Source: CAIYRG01 sp964494505 (GTDB taxonomy: Bacteria; Pseudomonadota; Alphaproteobacteria; Micropepsales; Micropepsaceae). Taken from it: a stretch of 64,000 bases of DNA. Shown here in pieces: positions 36,034-46,070 of the stretch; position 1 is the stretch's first letter; each line of letters begins with the position of its first letter. The notes under the pieces are model-generated. The model worked only from the letters and a program-made list of their open reading frames with translations, did no database searches and was not told the origin of the DNA. The stretch spans positions 372,001-436,000 of the forward strand of contig CAZBRO010000001.1 in the NCBI GenBank assembly GCA_964494505.1, written 5' to 3'. The translations under genes and the position numbers were made by a program.

Positions 36034-36486
36034 AAGATGCAATGCCCCGACCGTGACCCCCTGGTGGTCCTCTCCGACGTAGCCCGGCTGATGCGTACAC
36101 TCGCCGACGCGCGGGCCCGCGCCCACGGCATGACACGCGCCCAGTGGATGATCCTCGTGCGCCTCGAACGCCAGCCCGGCATGTCGCAGAACGAACTTGC
36201 CACCCTGATCGAGGTCGAGCCCATCACGGTGGGCCGATTGGTGGACCGCCTGGAAGCGCGTGGCTTCGTCGAGCGCCGCCCGGACGCCACCGACCGCCGC
36301 ATCTGGCGGCTCCATCTCCGGCCCGCCGCGGAGCCCATGCTCGAGGAAATCGTGAAGGCCCGCGCCGAGTTGAACGCCATCCTGACGGCAGAAATCCCAC
36401 AGAAAGATCTGGACGCGGCCATCGATTGCCTTCTGCAGATGAAGGTGAACCTCGCCCCCGAACGTCCCAATATGAAGAGTGCTTGA
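36031..36486 (+). CDS. MarR-family regulator of the efflux operon
   Basis: A 151-residue winged-helix regulator: LARAHGMTRAQWM-type helix (ARAHGMTRAQWMILVRLERQ), recognition helix SQNELATLIEVEPITVGRLV and the wing ERRPDATDRRIWRLHL. ATG 36031 gives the usual MarR length; the ATG at 35974 would place the operator inside the coding region. The gene ends 2 bases before emrA, so regulator and pump are one operon, the classic arrangement in which substrate binding releases MarR and induces efflux. Confidence 0.85.
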   Translation: MKMQCPDRDPLVVLSDVARLMRTLADARARAHGMTRAQWMILVRLERQPGMSQNELATLIEVEPITVGRLVDRLEARGFVERRPDATDRRIWRLHLRPAAEPMLEEIVKARAELNAILTAEIPQKDLDAAIDCLLQMKVNLAPERPNMKSA

Positions 36487-36488
36487 TC

Positions 36489-37598
36489 ATGGATGCCATT
36501 GTCGAAAATCGCCGCGAAGCCGTGAAGGCCAAAGGCTCTGGGCGCCGCTCGCGGCGCCTCCCCATCATACGCGCCGTGCTGATGCTTGGCGGCGTCATCG
36601 CGGTGGTGGTCGGCGGGCTTTATTTTTGGCTCTCCGGCGGGCGCTACATCAGCACCGACGACTCCTTCGTGGACGCCAATAAGCTGATGGTGTCGACCGA
36701 CGTCTCCGGTCTCGTCCTCGACGTCGATGTGAAGGAAGGCCAGACCGTCCACAAGGGCGATGTCCTGTTCCGGCTCGATCCTCTACCGTTCAAGATCGCG
36801 CTCGATCAGGCGCAATCGAAAATGGCCGAGACCGCCCTCACCATCAAGTCGATGGAACAGGATTATCGCCGCATGCTGAGCGATATCGAGGCGCAGCAAG
36901 CCCAGGTTCAGCTCGCCGACACAACGCTCAAGCGGCAGGATGCGCTTCTGCGCATCGGGGGCACCGCGCAGCAGAACGTCGATCAGGCACAGGCGACGTT
37001 GCACACGACGCAATCGCAGACCGCCTCGCTCCAGGGGCAGGCCGAGGTCCAATTGGCCAAGCTTGGGGGGCGCGTCGGCATACCGGTTGAAAACCATCCG
37101 GAGTATCTCCAGGCCAAAGCCGCGCGCGACGAAGCCCAGCGCCAACTCGATCATACGGTGGTGAAAGCGCCCTTCGACGGTACGGTGACGCAAGTCTCCT
37201 CGCTGCAGCCCGGCGCAATGGTGGTATCGACCCTGGCCTCTTTCGTGCCGACGAGCGCGGTTGCGCTCGTCGCCGACGGCAGCAAATGGATCACCGCCAA
37301 TCTGAAGGAAACCGATCTCACCTATATCCATCCCGGCGAGGAGGTGAAGATCACCATCGATTCGTATCCGGGCCGGGTTTGGCACGGCAAGGTGTTGGCG
37401 ATTGCCCCGGCCACGGGCGCGCAGTTCTCCGTGCTGCCGTCGGAAAATTCCAGCGGCAATTGGGTCAAGATCGTGCAGCGGCTGCCGGTGCGGATCACCT
37501 TCGATGACGGCGAAGACGTCTCCATGATCCGCGCGGGAATGAGCACCAACGTCGAGATCGACACCCATCACAAGCGCACGCTGAACGATCTCTTCTGA
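36489..37598 (+). CDS. emrA: Membrane fusion protein of an EmrAB-type efflux pump
   Basis: A 369-residue HlyD/EmrA-family periplasmic adaptor. It has a cytoplasmic basic start, one membrane helix (IRAVLMLGGVIAVVVGGLYF), a lipoyl-like half (STDDSFVDANKLMVSTDVSG, VKEGQTVHKGDVLFRLDP), a coiled-coil hairpin (about 95-210) and the closing half (LDHTVVKAPFDGTVTQVSSL, then WITANLKETDL and the beta-barrel domain). It links the inner-membrane pump EmrB to an outer-membrane channel not found here. Its stop overlaps the emrB start. Confidence 0.92.
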   Translation: MDAIVENRREAVKAKGSGRRSRRLPIIRAVLMLGGVIAVVVGGLYFWLSGGRYISTDDSFVDANKLMVSTDVSGLVLDVDVKEGQTVHKGDVLFRLDPLPFKIALDQAQSKMAETALTIKSMEQDYRRMLSDIEAQQAQVQLADTTLKRQDALLRIGGTAQQNVDQAQATLHTTQSQTASLQGQAEVQLAKLGGRVGIPVENHPEYLQAKAARDEAQRQLDHTVVKAPFDGTVTQVSSLQPGAMVVSTLASFVPTSAVALVADGSKWITANLKETDLTYIHPGEEVKITIDSYPGRVWHGKVLAIAPATGAQFSVLPSENSSGNWVKIVQRLPVRITFDDGEDVSMIRAGMSTNVEIDTHHKRTLNDLF

Positions 37599-39142
37599 TG
37601 GCTGCCTCCGGACCGATCAATCGCGATTGGACCCGCCACCGCTATCTGGTGACGGGTTGCACCATGATCGCAACGCTGATGCAGGCGCTGGACAACACCA
37701 TCGCCAATGTCGCGTTGCCGCATATGCAGGGAAGCCTCGGCGCCAGCCGCGACCAGATCACCTGGGTGTTGACCTCTTATGTCATTGCTGCGGCGATCCT
37801 GACAGCGCCGGTGGGCTGGCTCGCGGCCCGTTTCGGACGCAAGCAGTTCTTCATCTTCACGCTGGTCGGGTTCACCGTCACCTCCATGATGTGCGGGCTT
37901 GCGCAAAGCCTGCCCCAGGAGGTCGTGTTCCGTTTCCTGCAAGGCTGTTTCGGTGCGGCACTGGTCCCGCTTTCGCAATCCATCATGCTCGACCTCTATC
38001 CGGCCGAGCAGCGCGGCATGGCGATGTCCATCTGGGCGACCGGGGTAATGATCGGGCCAATTCTGGGTCCGACGCTCGGCGGCTATCTCACTGATCTCTA
38101 CAATTGGCGGTGGGTATTTTTCATCAATGTGCCGTTCGGCATCGTGGCGGTTGCGGGCCTCGCTCTGTTCCTGAAGGAAAAGCATCGCGACACGCATTTG
38201 CGGTTCGATTGGATGGGCTTCGGCGCGCTTTCCTTGGGACTCGGTGCGCTGCAATTGATGCTCGACCGCGGTCCCTCGCAGGACTGGTTCAATTCGGGCG
38301 AGATCATCATCGATACGGTGCTCGCCGGGCTCGGCCTGTACATCTTCCTTGTGCACATGTTCACGGCCGAGAAGCCCTTCATTCCGCCGAAATTGTTCAC
38401 CGATATCGGTTTCATTTCCGGGTTTCTCACGATGTTCGCGGTTGGCGTCGTGTTGCTCGGGAGCTCGGCGCTGTTGCCGCCCTATTTGCAGAATCTCGGA
38501 GGCTATTCGGTTACCGAGACCGGCCTCTTGATGACGCCGCGCGGCATCGGAGCCATGGTCGTGATGGTCATTGCCGGACGCCTTACGCGCATTGTCGATC
38601 CGCGCCTGCTGATGGGCATCGGTGTGCTCTGCATGGCGTGGGCGATGTGGGATATGACCGGCTGGACACCCGCTGTCAGTATATGGCGGCTTTCCGTCGT
38701 CACGATGATTCAGGGGGTTGGCATCTCCTTTATTTTCATTCCATTGCAGGTGGTGGGATTTGCCACACTCGATCCCAAGCTCAGGACCGACGCGGCGGCG
38801 CTGTTCTCGCTCTCCCGCAATATCGGCAGCGCCATCGGCGTCTCGGTGACGTCAGCACTGCTCGCTACGAGCGTGCAGACATTGCACGCCCAATACGCCG
38901 AGCAATTCACGCCGTTCAATCGCGCCGTGCAGTCCGGCAGCGCGGGTTTGTTCCTCAATCCGATGACGCCCTTTGGAGTCCAAGGCGCGAATGCACTCGT
39001 GCAGAACCACGCGCTGATATCGGCCTATGCCAACGATTTCCTCCTGATGTTCTGGGTCTGCCTGCCCCTTCTGCCGCTGCTCTTCTTCATGAAGAAGCCG
39101 CGCGCTGCCCGTGTCAGCTCGGCTGAACTGGCGATGGAGTAG
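37598..39142 (+). CDS. emrB: EmrB/QacA-type major facilitator drug exporter
   Basis: A 514-residue DHA2-family transporter with 14 predicted membrane segments. Motif A is GWLAARFGRKQFF and motif C-like residues lie in WATGVMIGPILGPTLGGYLT. The N-terminus contains the DHA2 signature LDNTIANVALPHMQGSLG. Start and stop overlap with emrA in a TGATG pattern. Together with MarR it forms a self-regulated multidrug exporter driven by the proton gradient. The exported compound is not determined. Confidence 0.93.
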   Translation: MAASGPINRDWTRHRYLVTGCTMIATLMQALDNTIANVALPHMQGSLGASRDQITWVLTSYVIAAAILTAPVGWLAARFGRKQFFIFTLVGFTVTSMMCGLAQSLPQEVVFRFLQGCFGAALVPLSQSIMLDLYPAEQRGMAMSIWATGVMIGPILGPTLGGYLTDLYNWRWVFFINVPFGIVAVAGLALFLKEKHRDTHLRFDWMGFGALSLGLGALQLMLDRGPSQDWFNSGEIIIDTVLAGLGLYIFLVHMFTAEKPFIPPKLFTDIGFISGFLTMFAVGVVLLGSSALLPPYLQNLGGYSVTETGLLMTPRGIGAMVVMVIAGRLTRIVDPRLLMGIGVLCMAWAMWDMTGWTPAVSIWRLSVVTMIQGVGISFIFIPLQVVGFATLDPKLRTDAAALFSLSRNIGSAIGVSVTSALLATSVQTLHAQYAEQFTPFNRAVQSGSAGLFLNPMTPFGVQGANALVQNHALISAYANDFLLMFWVCLPLLPLLFFMKKPRAARVSSAELAME

Positions 39143-39220
39143 GGGACTGTTGGCTTTGTGCCGCGTTGGCCTGCGCAGCGAATTGCGCTAAGCCATTGCA
39201 CGAACCATCGGGCCCTCGCC

Positions 39221-39634
39221 GTGAAATTCGCGCGTCTATTCGGTAAAGACCTCGCCAAAGCGCTTGCGCTCTGGCTTGGGCTTGCCGCGCTGATAGTGCA
39301 GGCGCTGGCGCCGCTGTGTGCTGCCGGACTGATGGGCGGAACTGCTGGCGGAACCGCCATCGTGCTCTGCACCGCGCATGGTTTCCAGACCGTGACGGTC
39401 GATGCGGATGGCAAGCCGGTTCCCAATACACCGTCGCAGGATCAGACCTGCCCGCTTTGCGTCGCGATGCATGCCGCGGGCGCCTTCATCCCGGCGGCGC
39501 TCCTTTTCCTGTTTGTGCCGCTCTTCGTGCCGCAACGCGCATCCGCCGCCATTCGCGTGCGCGTCCGCAACCGCCATCATGTCTCCTATGTCACGCGCGG
39601 TCCGCCGGGCTTCCCGTTGAAAGCTCTAGCGTAA
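39221..39634 (+). CDS. DUF2946-like small membrane protein
   Basis: A 137-residue protein with an N-terminal hydrophobic segment (ALALWLGLAALIVQALAPLC), a TCPLCVAMHAAGAFIPAALL stretch with a Cys-x-x-Cys pair and histidine, and a basic tail (VRVRNRHHVSYVTRGPPG). This matches the DUF2946 type often found next to TonB-dependent receptors and copper proteins. The GTG start at 39221 is preferred because an upstream GTG at 39158 adds a basic stretch with no ribosome site. It leads the copper-type cluster that follows. Confidence 0.65.
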   Translation: MKFARLFGKDLAKALALWLGLAALIVQALAPLCAAGLMGGTAGGTAIVLCTAHGFQTVTVDADGKPVPNTPSQDQTCPLCVAMHAAGAFIPAALLFLFVPLFVPQRASAAIRVRVRNRHHVSYVTRGPPGFPLKALA

Positions 39635-39692
39635 GCGCTGCTCCCGAGGGGAGCGGCGCGCGAGCCGTTCCCTTTCAGGTAGGAGCATTCCC

Positions 39693-41984
39693 GTGTTTTC
39701 CATTTTACGCGTCCGCCTTGTGGCGGGCACTGGTTTTGCGTTTCTTGCAAACGCTGCCGCCGCGCAAACGAGCGCGCCGGAGCAGGTGGTGATTCAGGCG
39801 CAGCGTTCGGTCGCCCAGCGCGATGTCCTGCCGTCGACGGTCGAAAGCGTCACCGTCGATGACCTGGCGAAATCGGTAAACGTCACCAATACGGAAGATG
39901 CGCTGAAATATCTTCCCGACATCCTCGTGCGCAAACGCCATATTGGCGACACCCAGGCGCCGGTAACCACACGTACCTCCGGAGTGGGTTCGAGCGCGCG
40001 CAGCCTGATCTATGCGGACGGCGTGCTGCTGTCGGCGCTTATCGGCAACAACAATTCCTTCGCCAGTCCACGCTGGGGCATGGTCGCGCCTGAGGAAATT
40101 CAGCGCATCGACGTGCTCTACGGGCCTTTCGCCGCGGAATATCCCGGCAATTCCATCGGCGCCGTGATCGAGATTCAGACGCGGATGCCGGACCAATTTG
40201 TTTCGATGGCGCGCACCCAGGCCGTGGTGCAGGATTTCAATCAATATTCGACCAGTTCGGGCTATCCGGCCTATGAGTTGTCCGGCCTGATGGGCGACCG
40301 GCTCGGCAATTTCGCCTGGCGCGCCAGCGTGAACCACCTTTACAGCGTCGGCCAGCCGCTCACTTACATCGCGGCTACGCGTCCATCGCTGCCGAGTGCA
40401 GCGGGGACCGTGGTGGCGGGCGCATTCGACGATCTCAATCGAACAGGAACGGCGATTGCGGTGCTGGGCGCAGGGAGCCTCGAGCGCCAGAGGCAGGACA
40501 ATCTTACGCTCAAACTCTCCTACGATTTGGCGCCCGGCGTCAGTCTCGCCTACACCGCCGGGCTGTTCCTCAACGACGATGCCGCGGGTGTGCAGACCTA
40601 TCTGAAGAACGCCTCCGGCGTCCCCGCCTATTCCGGCACTCTGAACATCGGCGGTTTCTCTTATTCCATCCCCGCGACTTCTTTCTCAAACAATGTCTAC
40701 CGGCTGGAGGAAACTCATTGGATGCACAGTCTCGCGCTCACCTCCGATACGGGTGGGATGTGGGATTGGAGCCTCATCGCCAGCCTTTACGATTTCGACA
40801 AGGATCAACAGCGAATCCCGAGCGTGGCATTGCCGGCCGCGCTTGGCGGTGGCGCCGGCACCATCACCGACATGGGCGGCACCGGCTGGATGACGCTTGA
40901 CGCCAAGGCCTATTTCCGGCCGCAAGGCATGGAAGGCGCGCACCAGATCAGCTTCGGTGCCCATGCTGACCGCTACACGCTTGCCAACAACAAATACAAC
41001 ACTGCGAATTGGATCTTGGGCAATCCGGGCGCGCTCGCCACAGTGGCCGGCGGAAAGACCGAGACCTACGGCCTCTGGGTACAGGACGCGTGGCGGTTTG
41101 CGGAGGATTTCCGGCTGACGCTGGGCGCGCGCTACGAATCGTGGCGCGCCTATAATGGGTTCAACTACTCGCTCAGCCCGCCGCTTTCCGTGGAGCAGCC
41201 GAAGCTGAGTTCCTCCGGCGTGTCCCCCAAAGCGGCGCTTTCCTGGCAGATTGCGAGCAACTGGCTGGCAACAATGTCTTTCGGCGGAGCCTACCGCTAT
41301 CCGACCGTTACGGAACTCTATCAGGCGATCACCACGGGTGCGGTGCTGAGCGTTCCCAATCCCAATCTGAAACCCGAACACGCGCTGTCGGCCGAACTTG
41401 CCGTCGAACGGAAGGTTCTGGACGGAAAGTTACGGTTTTCTGTCTTCAAGGAGGATATTTCGGACGCGCTGATTTCTCAAAGCGCGCCGCTGGTGACGGG
41501 CTCCACCACACTGTTCAATTACGTGCAGAATGTCGACCATGTCCGCACTTATGGCGCGGAAGCGTCGTTCGAGCAGGACGACGTGCTGGTAAGCGGCCTC
41601 TCCCTGCAGGGAAGCCTCACCTATGTCGATCCGCGCATCGTGTCGGACCCTGCCTTCACCCCCGCCGTGGGCAAGCGCATCCCGCAAGTACCGGCTTGGC
41701 GTGGAGCCCTGGTTGCGACCTATCGCCCCAACGAAACATGGAGCTACACGCTGGCAGCGCGAGCCAGTACCAGGGTTTTCGCGACAATCGACAATTCGGA
41801 CGTGTATACCCACACTTTCCAGGGATTCGACGGCTATCTGGTAGTGGATGCGCGAGTGAATTATCAGATCAATGCACATTGGAGCGCGGCTCTTGGCATC
41901 GACAATCTGAACAACCGGAAATACTTCCTGTTCCATCCGTTTCCACAGCGTTCCGCGATTGTGGAATTGGCGTACAATTTCTGA
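39693..41984 (+). CDS. TonB-dependent outer-membrane receptor
   Basis: A 763-residue receptor: signal peptide ending AAAAQ, plug domain (QVVIQAQRSVAQRDVLPSTV as TonB-box region, SLIYADGVLLSALIGNNNSF, RIDVLYGPFAAEYPGNSIGA), then a 22-strand-type barrel ending in VELAYNF. GTG 39693 follows AGGTAGGAG. The order DUF2946 - receptor - YcnI/PCuAC suggests copper or a copper chelate as substrate, by analogy with other proteobacteria. The sequence itself does not show the ligand. Confidence 0.88.
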   Translation: MFSILRVRLVAGTGFAFLANAAAAQTSAPEQVVIQAQRSVAQRDVLPSTVESVTVDDLAKSVNVTNTEDALKYLPDILVRKRHIGDTQAPVTTRTSGVGSSARSLIYADGVLLSALIGNNNSFASPRWGMVAPEEIQRIDVLYGPFAAEYPGNSIGAVIEIQTRMPDQFVSMARTQAVVQDFNQYSTSSGYPAYELSGLMGDRLGNFAWRASVNHLYSVGQPLTYIAATRPSLPSAAGTVVAGAFDDLNRTGTAIAVLGAGSLERQRQDNLTLKLSYDLAPGVSLAYTAGLFLNDDAAGVQTYLKNASGVPAYSGTLNIGGFSYSIPATSFSNNVYRLEETHWMHSLALTSDTGGMWDWSLIASLYDFDKDQQRIPSVALPAALGGGAGTITDMGGTGWMTLDAKAYFRPQGMEGAHQISFGAHADRYTLANNKYNTANWILGNPGALATVAGGKTETYGLWVQDAWRFAEDFRLTLGARYESWRAYNGFNYSLSPPLSVEQPKLSSSGVSPKAALSWQIASNWLATMSFGGAYRYPTVTELYQAITTGAVLSVPNPNLKPEHALSAELAVERKVLDGKLRFSVFKEDISDALISQSAPLVTGSTTLFNYVQNVDHVRTYGAEASFEQDDVLVSGLSLQGSLTYVDPRIVSDPAFTPAVGKRIPQVPAWRGALVATYRPNETWSYTLAARASTRVFATIDNSDVYTHTFQGFDGYLVVDARVNYQINAHWSAALGIDNLNNRKYFLFHPFPQRSAIVELAYNF

Positions 41985-42008
41985 GCGGTGGGGGAAAGGG
42001 AGCAAGCC

Positions 42009-42917
42009 ATGAGTTTCCGTTATGCGTTCCCGTTGGCGGCTTTGTTAGCCGGTCTTGCCGCGCCCGCTTCGGCTCACGTCGTCCTGTCGCAGCCGATCTT
42101 TGAAGCCGGACAAAATTACGCGGCCTTCTTCAAGATCGAGCATGGCTGCAATGGTTCGCCGACCATTGCCTTGCGCGTGCAGATTCCCGACGGCGTGACC
42201 GTGCTCGATACGCCTGCCAAACCGGGCTGGACGCTGACCGGCGAACGCACGCAGGGCCGGGTCTCCGCCGTGACCTGGCGCGGACAACTGGACGCGAAGA
42301 CCGCCGATCAGTTCGGCCTCCTCCTCAAGCTGCCGGCCGGCGAGGGGCCGCTCTATTTTCCCGCGGTACAGCAATGCGAGAAAGGGGAGATGTCGTGGAC
42401 CGAAACGCCCGCGGCCGGGCGGCCTTGGGGCGATCTCAAACGTCCTGCCGTTAAGCTGCAACTAACCGCCGCCAAGACGCCGCCGAGTTACATGGCTGGC
42501 TCCATCATGATCGAGCAACCCTGGAGCGCGGCGACTCCGGGAGGCGCGACGACGGCGGGCGTCTATGCGACGATCATGAATCACGGCGATACCGCCGATA
42601 CGCTGCTCGGCGGCACAAGTCCGGTTGCCGGGAAATTCGAAATCCATCAAATGACGAAAACAGATGGCGTCATTAGCATGCGCACGGTTTCGGGCGGCAT
42701 CGCGATTCCTCCGGGCGCCATGGTGAATCTGGGCCCATTGGCGGCTTACCACGTGATGCTGAGCGGGCTGAAAGGGCCGCTCAAGACCGGCACGCATATA
42801 CCGGCCACTCTCAATTTCGCGAAGGCCGGCAACGTGCAGGTGCAGATCGAGATCGAGCCGATAGGCTCACGCGGGCCCGCAGGCGCCGGCGCAATGCCGG
42901 GCATGGCCCATCCTTAG
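42009..42917 (+). CDS. YcnI (DUF1775)-PCuAC fusion, periplasmic copper-binding protein
   Basis: A 302-residue secreted protein of two copper domains. After the signal peptide the mature start is HVVLSQPIFEAGQNYAAFFK, where the N-terminal histidine is the expected copper ligand of YcnI/DUF1775. Residues about 165-290 form a PCuAC domain with the HxM...M...HxM pattern (EIHQMTKTDGVISMRT, then AAYHVML). PCuAC proteins deliver Cu(I) to cytochrome oxidase; YcnI binds Cu(II). ATG 42009 is preceded by GGGAG. It follows the receptor by 24 bases. Confidence 0.85.
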   Translation: MSFRYAFPLAALLAGLAAPASAHVVLSQPIFEAGQNYAAFFKIEHGCNGSPTIALRVQIPDGVTVLDTPAKPGWTLTGERTQGRVSAVTWRGQLDAKTADQFGLLLKLPAGEGPLYFPAVQQCEKGEMSWTETPAAGRPWGDLKRPAVKLQLTAAKTPPSYMAGSIMIEQPWSAATPGGATTAGVYATIMNHGDTADTLLGGTSPVAGKFEIHQMTKTDGVISMRTVSGGIAIPPGAMVNLGPLAAYHVMLSGLKGPLKTGTHIPATLNFAKAGNVQVQIEIEPIGSRGPAGAGAMPGMAHP

Positions 42918-42921
42918 CGAC

Positions 42922-43509
42922 ATGGATTCCAAACCGACCGAACGCCCTTATCACCATGGCGATCTCGCGGCTGCACTCCGCGACGCCGCCCGCGCCATCC
43001 TCGCAGAGGAGGGGCTGGCCGCTTTGTCGCTGCGCTCGGTGGCACGCCGCGCCGGGGTCTCTCACGCAGCGCCCTATCGCCATTACGCGAGTCGCGAGGC
43101 GCTGCTCGCCGATGTGGCTGCCGAAGGCCTCACGCAATTGCGTGCCGAACTGGCGCAGGCGGCCGGCGCGCCGTGCGATCCCGCCGACCGCATCGTCCGG
43201 ATCGGAGGCGCTTATCTGCGCTTTGCGGCGCGGCACGAGGGCCTGTTCCGGTTGATGTTGGGTTCCGAACTTCCCAACCGGGGCGATTTTCCAGGTCTTG
43301 CCGAAGCCACCCACGCAATCGGCGAAGATATCGGCAATGCACTCGGCGACACGGCCGGCGGATTGGCGGTGTGGGCCGCCGTCCATGGGCTTGCGCTGCT
43401 GATCCTCGAGAACGTCATCGACCTCGGACAGAAGCAGGCGGGCTTGGCGGTTGCACCGTCGCGGGCAGAGATTCTGCTGCGCAGCCTGGTCGAGACGATT
43501 AAGGCCTGA
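42922..43509 (+). CDS. TetR-family transcriptional regulator
   Basis: A 195-residue regulator. The N-terminal helix-turn-helix is clear (YHHGDLAAALRDAARAILAE, ALSLRSVARRAGVSHAAPYR, HYASREALLADVA). The C-terminal ligand-binding part resembles the WHG-type TetR group (EGLFRLMLGSELPNRG, VWAAVHGLALLILEN). It starts 4 bases after the copper protein stop, so it is probably co-transcribed with and controls the cluster. The inducer is unknown. Confidence 0.85.
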   Translation: MDSKPTERPYHHGDLAAALRDAARAILAEEGLAALSLRSVARRAGVSHAAPYRHYASREALLADVAAEGLTQLRAELAQAAGAPCDPADRIVRIGGAYLRFAARHEGLFRLMLGSELPNRGDFPGLAEATHAIGEDIGNALGDTAGGLAVWAAVHGLALLILENVIDLGQKQAGLAVAPSRAEILLRSLVETIKA

Positions 43510-43576
43510 ACCTCACGTCACGCCGGCGTTCGCGTTTGTGATACAGTTCCAATCCGCGAGCCTCTGGGAGCTGGAC

Positions 43577-43837
43577 ATGGCGCGTATCAAGACCGTCCTT
43601 GTGTGCGGAAGTTTCGCACTGACTTTCGCCGCTGGAATTGCAGTTGCCCAGACGATGATGCCGTCCCGCGGCCCGGACCCCGAACTTGCCGCCGCTCAGG
43701 AAGCGGTGGATGAGGCCGTCGTGCATCTGGAGCACGTGCGCAATTCCAACAATCCGGCGAACATGCGCGCGCTCGCATTCCTGGCGCTCGTGCAGGCGCA
43801 AATCGAACAGCAGCGCAAAGGGATCGGCGAACTCTGA
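43577..43837 (+). CDS. Small secreted protein of unknown function
   Basis: An 86-residue protein with a signal peptide (ARIKTVLVCGSFALTFAAGI ending in VAQ), then a short helical mature part (PELAAAQEAVDEAVVHLEHV and ALAFLALVQAQIEQQRKG). ATG 43577 has GGGAG 6 bases upstream. The stop is immediately next to the convergent hemB stop. No family recognised. Confidence 0.6.
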   Translation: MARIKTVLVCGSFALTFAAGIAVAQTMMPSRGPDPELAAAQEAVDEAVVHLEHVRNSNNPANMRALAFLALVQAQIEQQRKGIGEL

Positions 43838-44875
<1,038 letters not shown>

Positions 44876-44931
44876 CTATAGTCGCTCGCCGTGAGCCTTC
44901 AACGTCCTCGCATTTTGCTTACATTGGCCGC

Positions 44932-45963
44932 ATGGAAAACGACGATATTGTGTTCCGCCGGGAAGGCAGGCTCGGCCATATCACGCTGAACCGCCCCAAG
45001 GCGCTCAACGCGCTGACCTATGAGATGTGTGCGTCGATGCGCGCGCAATTGGGCGGCTGGGCGGCCGATCCGGACATTCACGCTGTTCTGATCGATGCCG
45101 TTCCAGGCCGCGCGTTCTGTGCTGGCGGCGACATCCGCGCCATCTATGACATGGGCCTGCGCCGCGACGGCAGCGCACAAGCTTTTTTCACCACCGAATA
45201 CCGGCTCAACGCGGCCGTGAAGACCTTCCCCAAGCCTTACGTCGCGCTGATCGACGGCATCGTCATGGGCGGCGGCGTGGGCGTGTCCATTCACGGCGCC
45301 TATCGCGTGGCGGGAGAACATGCCGTGTTCGCCATGCCGGAGACGGCTATCGGACTTTATCCCGATGTCGGAGGCACCTATGCCTTGCCCCGGCTGCCGG
45401 GCGAGCTAGGGATGTATCTCGCGCTCACAGGCAGGCGGATCGGCCTTGCCGACATGTACGACGCCGGCATCGCGACCCATTTCATTCCGGCGGAGAATTT
45501 CGCCGGTATCGCCACGCATCTTTCGGCAGGTGAGCCGGCGGGGGCCATCCTTGCGAGCCTTGCGACTGAGCCCGGACCCGCGCCGCTGGCCGCCCATCGG
45601 GCCGCCATAGACCGCGCCTTTGCCGCACCGTCCGTGGAAGCGGTGATGGAGGCTCTCAATGGGGAAGGCGATTGGGGCAGTGAAACGGCGGCGCTGCTTG
45701 CGACCCGCTCGCCCACGAGTCTGAAGCTCACATTCCGAGCCATGCGCGAAGGGCGGCACTTGGATTTCGAATCCTGCATGAAAATCGAATACCGGCTCAC
45801 GATGCGCGCGCTGGAAGGCCACGATCTCTATGAAGGGGTGCGCGCCGCTTTGATCGACAAGGACCAGAAGCCGCTGTGGAAACCCTCCGTGCTTGCCGAG
45901 GTCTCGGATGCCGACGTCGATGGCTATTTCGCGCCGCTGGGCGCGGACGAATTATCGCTCTGA
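44932..45963 (+). CDS. Enoyl-CoA hydratase/isomerase-family protein (3-hydroxyisobutyryl-CoA hydrolase type)
   Basis: A 343-residue crotonase-fold enzyme. The oxyanion-hole and catalytic blocks are GRAFCAGGDIRAIYDMG and FPKPYVALIDGIVMGGGVGV, followed by PETAIGLYPDVGGTYALPRL and ALTGRRIGLADMYDAGIATH. The extended C-terminal part (SPTSLKLTFRAMREGRHLDF, LYEGVRAALIDKDQKPLWKP) is characteristic of 3-hydroxyisobutyryl-CoA hydrolase of valine breakdown. Which substrate it uses cannot be proven here. ATG 44932. Confidence 0.85.
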   Translation: MENDDIVFRREGRLGHITLNRPKALNALTYEMCASMRAQLGGWAADPDIHAVLIDAVPGRAFCAGGDIRAIYDMGLRRDGSAQAFFTTEYRLNAAVKTFPKPYVALIDGIVMGGGVGVSIHGAYRVAGEHAVFAMPETAIGLYPDVGGTYALPRLPGELGMYLALTGRRIGLADMYDAGIATHFIPAENFAGIATHLSAGEPAGAILASLATEPGPAPLAAHRAAIDRAFAAPSVEAVMEALNGEGDWGSETAALLATRSPTSLKLTFRAMREGRHLDFESCMKIEYRLTMRALEGHDLYEGVRAALIDKDQKPLWKPSVLAEVSDADVDGYFAPLGADELSL

Positions 45964-45984
45964 TCGGGTCGATTTGGTGCAAAA

Positions 45985-46003
45985 GCTTAGCCCTCCGCTA
46001 AGC
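45985..46003. promoter_or_regulatory. Inverted repeat before the LdtR-like regulator
   Basis: GCTTAGC (45985-45991) and GCTAAGC (45997-46003) form a perfect 7-bp inverted repeat around CCTCC. No T run follows, so an operator is more likely than a terminator. It lies 68 bases upstream of the MarR-type gene. Confidence 0.4.
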
Positions 46004-46070
46004 CGCCGTTAACGCCCCACTGCTACCTTGGCGTCTGGGTAATGGCCCCAAAAAATCAAGGGGAAGTGCA

